Source: Tetragonia tetragonoides
Lineage: Eukaryota > Streptophyta > Magnoliopsida > Caryophyllales > Aizoaceae
Direction of reading: 5' to 3'
Length of the DNA stretch: 64,000 nt
Assembly: GCA_038025085.1 (NCBI GenBank)
Contig: CM076147.1
Span: 37,548,766 to 37,612,765 of the forward strand
Both the position numbers and the translations under genes were made by a program. Each line of letters begins with the position of its first letter. The first letter of the stretch is position 1. Positions 58,861 to 64,000 of this stretch are shown here, piece after piece. The notes under the pieces are model-generated. The model worked only from the letters and a program-made list of their open reading frames with translations, did no database searches and was not told the DNA's origin.

Positions 58861-61200
58861 GTCTAAGGCATGTGCTTCACTTCTTTTTGCTGTGCTTGTA
58901 TAGTTTGTATTTATATATGGAAAATAGCACCTTGGCCAAAGTTTTCAAGTGTTTTATATAGCGATTGAAGCTGCCTTTGGCAAGGCATAATTTATAGTAA
59001 TCTACTTTTTTTTTGCCTATGAATTAAATTCACTTTTTGTAGATAACTGATATGATACTGGGAGCGATGTGAGGAAACACCGCAGCTCCCTGTTGAAGTT
59101 CTCGTTTTTGTGAGAATATGCATGCTTGTCTCATCTGTAACCTTAAGGCATTGTTACAATTATTTACCTGCCTTTCTGGCCCTTGGAACATTTGAAAAGA
59201 ATATTCAAAGGCGAGTAGATTAATAATGTTTGTCTGTGAGACCTGGATAATTATCTATTGCTGCTTCAGCAGCAGTTTACTCCAGGTTCATACAAAATAG
59301 GAGGGTCATGTCATCATGATCAGGATGCTATTATTGCCACTGCCCACTGGCTAAAGCAGCTATGCTCCTGGCTACCTTCAGGTCAACATTTGATCATGAC
59401 TGCTACTGCAGCTATAGGCAAAAGGGATAATTGCCCTTTCGGGTGAAACACTTCAGTTAGACAATGTTGAACATCTAGTTGGTGCCACATATCAGTATCA
59501 GTATGATAGACTAGTGCAGATAATGACTTAGGGAGGAAATATTTGATTATAGAGGTCCATAGAATTGTTTCTTTTCCCCTGAAGGATATTTTTCTTTTGT
59601 CTGTCTTTCTTTTACCTCCTTTAATTTACATTAATTCTTCTTATATGATCAATGCGGTAAAAGCTGTGTACATCCGATCTTCCCCCTCCATCCACAACTA
59701 TAAGCCCATTGTAACAGGGGTTTCATGAGAGGTACCCTAGGTGATATTGTGACTCAAAAGAGCAAATGTCATATTTGTTTCTCCTTCCTTTTTTTCTTTG
59801 TCTTTTCTGTTATCCTTGTCAAAGTTAGGTTCGGGCCAAAGCGTGGTGTGCAAGGATGTACCTTGTAAACCTCAGAAGTTTGCATTGCATCTTGAAGAAG
59901 TCCATCATTAATAGAGTAGGCCAAGACCCAAGACATATTACACTATGGCCTCTACCATCGCATGAATGGAACATGGATGGGTCAATGCGAGGCCAAACCA
60001 GGCAGTGCGGTGATTGGAGGTACTGTGTTTTACCACGTTGGTAAGGTATATGGCCCAATATGGGATTCAAGTGAAGCTGATTTTCTAGCCATCCTGTTGC
60101 TTCGGAACATCGTCTCAGAATGTGTGGATTAGAATTTAGAAACTGGAGGTTTATTATTTTATCAGACTCTGAAACGCTCGTGGGTGAGCATGCCCTTGGA
60201 ACCTCAGTTTTTTCGCTCAAATGAATTGCAGAATCTACTGCTCACATTTGGTGGAATTCCAGTACATGGCTAGAGTGGTAAATAAGGTAGAAAATTTACT
60301 GGGCAAATTATGGGTTTAACAACCATGAAACCTGGGTCGCATTGTTGTGAATTGTGATTGATAAGTCACTTGAAATTTGGTTAGAATCTTGTGTGCGAAT
60401 TATGTTATTAAATGCAAAGAGCAGATGTTCCTTCTCATTTCTTTTGCTCTTCTGTCTTGAGTGTGTAACATGTACGGAAGTGTTGTGTGTTGTTGCTTCA
60501 AAGTCCAAACAAATGTAGGAATCAGAGGCTGAATGTCCATCCCAGTCCAAATGTAAAGATATACTCCTGTTTGGCTGTTTATAAGCTGATAGCAGGCTAA
60601 TGCATTCTGAAATCTCATCAGAAGAGTACAAAAATGAAGCTAATGCTTGAAAACACTTCTATACTACTGTATTATTTTAAACAGCACTTTCTATCTTCAT
60701 GTCCCTTCCCTATGATCCGGTTTCCAACCCTGTTATCAGCTTTTCATGGCCTGGTTTACACAGTTGTTGTCAGTTTTATCTGCATGGAAATTTGGAAACT
60801 GATTGTTGAGAAGTGTGAAGCATCTGCAGTTCATTAGATATCGGAAAAGGACCCTTTCTGTTACTTTATTTCCTGTAACTACGTATTTGACCTCTATATG
60901 ATTGGCACTTCTAAACAGTAACTTCTTCTTTTTTTTTTTTTTTTTTTTTTTTTTTGTGTTTAGTCTTCTTTTTAAGGTAGTACAATATATTATTGGTAAT
61001 ATATATGACATTCAAAGTGTATTCTTGATCCTAGATACCATCTTTTCTATCAGGAAAAGGGCTGCAGTATACATCAGCATCATAAGACCATTGTGCTAGC
61101 TGGAATGCGGCCCGTTGTTTTCCAAGTATTGTATTCCAGATAACAATTTGTGCATCTTCCACAAGGTCATCTTGTCCTACTGAATTAAGTTATAAACTAC
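58861..61200. other. 3' region of L-aspartate oxidase and intergenic DNA
   Basis: The first ~150-200 bp are probably 3'UTR. Beyond that I see no supported gene. A 131-codon frame on the minus strand (59,825-60,220) has no recognisable motif. A T-run lies at about 60,931-60,955. Confidence 0.4.
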
Positions 61201-61256
61201 AAAGCTGTCAAAGGCATCCGTTTTGATGCCCAAGACATAAAGGGTTTGTCTGTTAG

Positions 61257-61418
61257 AACCGAGCTGAATACCCATGGGTTCGAGTGGTCCAACCCATGGG
61301 CATCCAGGCCAGTCGGGGATCAATAACAGGGCCCATTATGTGTACTGTCCAGGCCCACTTTAGCCCTGACCTGTTAACAGTACAGCCCTGACGCAACGTG
61401 GTCCGCCTGTTGCCCACC
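61257..61418. mobile_element. Short hAT-type remnant
   Basis: Flanked by a perfect 8-bp repeat TCTGTTAG (61,249-61,256 and 61,419-61,426). The right end ...TGTTGCCCACC and the 'gcccatgggt' style interior match the word-array hAT family, but the left terminus has decayed. Confidence 0.6.
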
Positions 61419-61426
61419 TCTGTTAG

Positions 61427-63750
61427 CCTAGTTGTTGGATTCTTCACGTCTGTGATATAGTACATGAATGTCTTGTAGATAACTGAAGCTTGGAAAGTAG
61501 AAATAGAAAAAAGCAGCGTGGGGACCAGCTTTACACCCTACATGGTCTTGGACTATTGGCATGGTCTGTTATGGTTTTTGTGGCTGTGACTTTCTTCAGT
61601 ACGATGCATACTAGGAAAATCTACTGAAATGACATAATCCTCTGAAACCTAAATTTTCTGTCTATATTAAAATTTTACTTACAGTTAGTGGTAGTAAGTA
61701 AATATTATAATCAAATTGTTTGAAAATAAATTTATGCATCCAGAATAATGTGGTTTGGTTAACAGGGATATTCATGCTGGTTACTGGTACAATAGTGAGA
61801 CATGCAGCTGCAGGTGGAGGTAGTCATTGAAAAAAATTGCAAATTCTCAGCTGTTTATGACAGGCCTTCTGCTAGATACAGTGAAGGCCATCTCATCATA
61901 GATTTCATTGGCCAAGTCTAATTATCGCTCGTGTTCTGCAAATGCAGCTGAGATTAATCACAAGCAGATAATCGACGAGTCAGACCAGGTGGTTACAATC
62001 CACATTGATATGCAAATCTCTCAGGTCAGAAGTCTCATAGCACTGCAATTTATGAGCAGCTCGAATTTAGAAGGCTATCTTCTCGAACCTGAGGATTTTT
62101 CAAAGGCTCAGTATACTTTTGACATTGGAGCAGAATACTGATGTTGCATATGGTTTCCAAGTTCCTGATACAGTCGACCAACTCACAACTGCAATAGAGG
62201 TAAACATCTAACTGTTATATCTGAACTCTTATACCTGTTGATATTGCATATGCTAGTGTTAATGCGGCTATTACGTTACATTCCTGTGTTTTTTGGACCC
62301 ATAGGACTGACCCCATACCATGCATGCCTTACATTTTGATCACAGTGGTTGTTTTGTACCCTAAATAATCTAGTGGCTGAAGAGTTCAATAACCAGCTCA
62401 GGTATATGATAATAAAGCTAAGACAAGGGTTCCTAGTTGCATCCTTAACATGTACTGCTGTGTGCTTGGCTAAATATAGAATTAATTTCTGAGGCCAAGA
62501 ACCAAGCTAAGTACTACTACCAAATATATCAATGTTAGTTAACAAAGGGAAAAAGAAAAACGGCAAATCTAATTTTGTAACATGGTGGCAGGTTTGTCAG
62601 TCTGTTGGATTTCCGTTGTGGGAGTTATTGGTTGTATGTGGAAAGACAGCTATTGTGAATGGGGCATTTTATGGCACCCTTGTCAGGATCTTGAAACTTG
62701 AAAGAAACATGAGTTGGGAATTTGGGACGGTATACAATTATACAGAAGCTGCCAATGAGTGTGTAGGACAAAACATACCATGCTCATTATTGGCTAGTCC
62801 TAGTCCCTCTTTACTGATATGCAACACCTTGTGATACTCCTTACAGGGTCTGACATTGACCAGTCTGGTTTCTACTGAAATTTTTATGGTTGAGTTAGTT
62901 TTGTATCAATATTCAGTAAGTATTAAGAAACAGATATTCTCCAATGGTTCTGTCATGATTCAAGAATGTTATGATGGAATAAAAATCTAATAGTTTTTTG
63001 TTGCTTCCTTCATATATTTCCTGAAGAAAGCAGGTATTTTCCTGCTTGATTTCAGGGCTGCTTGATTTTCGTTGCTTACACAGCTAGACTTTAGACAGAG
63101 CAGTAAAACCCGACCCTACCCCAATACGAGGCATCAGTGGTGGATTCAGAAAATTTAAAATTAAAAACAAAGAAATTGTACAGAAAATAGGAAAAATTGT
63201 AGTAAGCAAAATTTTAAAAAAATATTGTTGCGGCCGATTACATACTATTGTGTACATAGGTCCGCCCCTGCGAGGCATGTAAATGGGACATGCCCAGAGA
63301 TTTGTGCTTTCGGATTTGACATGTTAATGGAAAAATAATATGCTTAATTCGTTTTTCTTGTTTCTCTTGTTGGTCGGGGTGGGAGAATCTCTAAACCATT
63401 TGATGTGAATTTCAGACCAAACTGAGATAGGAAAGACTGCATCAGTGGCGTAACAAAACACATTATGTAGTGGAAAAAAGTAAAAAACCATAAAGTGGAA
63501 AAATTAAATAAATAATATATAAGAAAAATGATCTTGGTTAATCTTAATAGAAACTATTTTGATTTAATGTCAGTATCAGACTAAACTGAGATTGGAAGAT
63601 TGCTTAGTGGTACTGGAAGATTGTTAAAAAGAATAGAAAATGACATTTCACCGTTTGTTTAATACACATAATACTACTACATGAGATGGACAAAGCAACA
63701 GAAATTTCATCAACCCTGTAGAAAACTCAGACTACTGAAATTGAACAACA
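61427..63750. other. Intergenic with weak coding-like pieces
   Basis: Two plus-strand stretches read open: 61,908-62,141 (77 aa, ...KQIIDESDQVVTIHIDMQIS...) and 62,532-62,834 (100 aa). A donor-like GAG|GTAAAC occurs at 62,200. I recognise neither and see no exon chain. A 'gtggtggattcag...gtccgcccctg' stretch (63,125-63,275) is a remnant of the cagtggcgg MITE family. Confidence 0.3.
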
Positions 63751-63756
63751 CAAAAA

Positions 63757-63871
63757 ACTCGTATGAAGCGGCCTTAAGGTGAGGCGTCTCGTACAAGCAT
63801 GATGTCATGATGACGTCATGCTTTTTTATAGAGGTAGGGTCACCTTGAGGCCGCCTCATAGTAGACTCGTT
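63757..63871. repeat. Imperfect palindrome or small foldback element
   Basis: Outer arms 'aagcggccttaaggtga' (63,766-63,782) and 'tcaccttgaggccgcct' (63,840-63,856) are inverted at 15 of 17 positions. Inner arms 'aagcatgatgtca' (63,795-63,807) and 'tgacgtcatgctt' (63,811-63,823) match at 12 of 13. Could be a tiny MITE. It contains a TGACGTCA, the core of a bZIP site. Confidence 0.6.
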
Positions 63872-64000
63872 GAAATTGTTGTAACTCAGCTATATATGAA
63901 GTAGACCTTTCCAATATTTTCAAACTACAGTGCCCAATCTCTCTCATTGCTGTTTTCTTTAAGACTAAATTCTCAAACCGGGCCAGAAGAAAATTGTGAA

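Noticed and set aside
59825..60220. 131-codon minus-strand frame
   Set aside because: No recognisable motif, no supporting splice or start context, and irregular composition; treated as chance.

Overview
The window is nuclear DNA of a flowering plant, most likely a eudicot. The support is spliced genes with GT-AG introns, plant-specific protein families, AT-rich intergenic DNA, and a dense plant-type transposon load (Ty3/Gypsy, CACTA, hAT, Mutator-like, Harbinger, Stowaway, Helitron-like, SINE). I cannot fix the family or genus from sequence alone. There is no bacterial-style operon, CRISPR array, true tRNA or rRNA gene.

Four ordinary host genes can be modelled. (1) A DCD-domain protein gene on the minus strand (8,915-6,536, three coding exons) carries an in-frame TGA inside the DCD domain. 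(2) An intronless calmodulin-like protein lies on the minus strand (40,473-39,856). (3) A four-exon gene on the minus strand (51,866-49,523) encodes a homologue of style cell-cycle inhibitor 1 (SCI1). (4) A seven-coding-exon gene on the plus strand (54,423-58,860) encodes plastidial L-aspartate oxidase, the first enzyme of de novo NAD synthesis. Genes 3 and 4 are divergent. Broken or partial host-type genes are a PLAT-domain pseudogene with two frameshifts (about 32,426-32,872), a 3' part of a PIF/Harbinger transposase (31,328-31,980), a plant-mobile-domain-like fragment (44,948-45,244) and an RNase H-like scrap (29,588-29,785).

Repeats dominate the rest. From 15.25 to 20.08 kb there is a head-to-tail array of about ten copies of a Helitron-like unit (3' hairpin plus CTAG). 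The same family appears in the opposite orientation at 27.9-29.15 kb, broken by a 200-bp TG microsatellite. Between them lies a Ty3/Gypsy element in circularly permuted order (RT-RNaseH-IN, one LTR, then gag-PR-RT), apparently nested in an older LTR sequence (20,953-29,351). A 4.1-kb CACTA element (34,124-38,252, TSD TCA) contains exon-like host sequence. At least five short hAT-type elements with 8-bp target duplications share TAGRSNTG-like ends, each filled with its own degenerate array of CGGGT, ATCCG or CACGA words. The 40.8-48.6 kb interval is a mosaic of diverged duplications around the mobile-domain fragment.

I found no convincing new multi-gene biological system. The observations most worth checking are the nonsense codon in the DCD gene, the permuted one-LTR retroelement, the Helitron-like arrays, the hAT family with word arrays, and the gene-carrying CACTA element.
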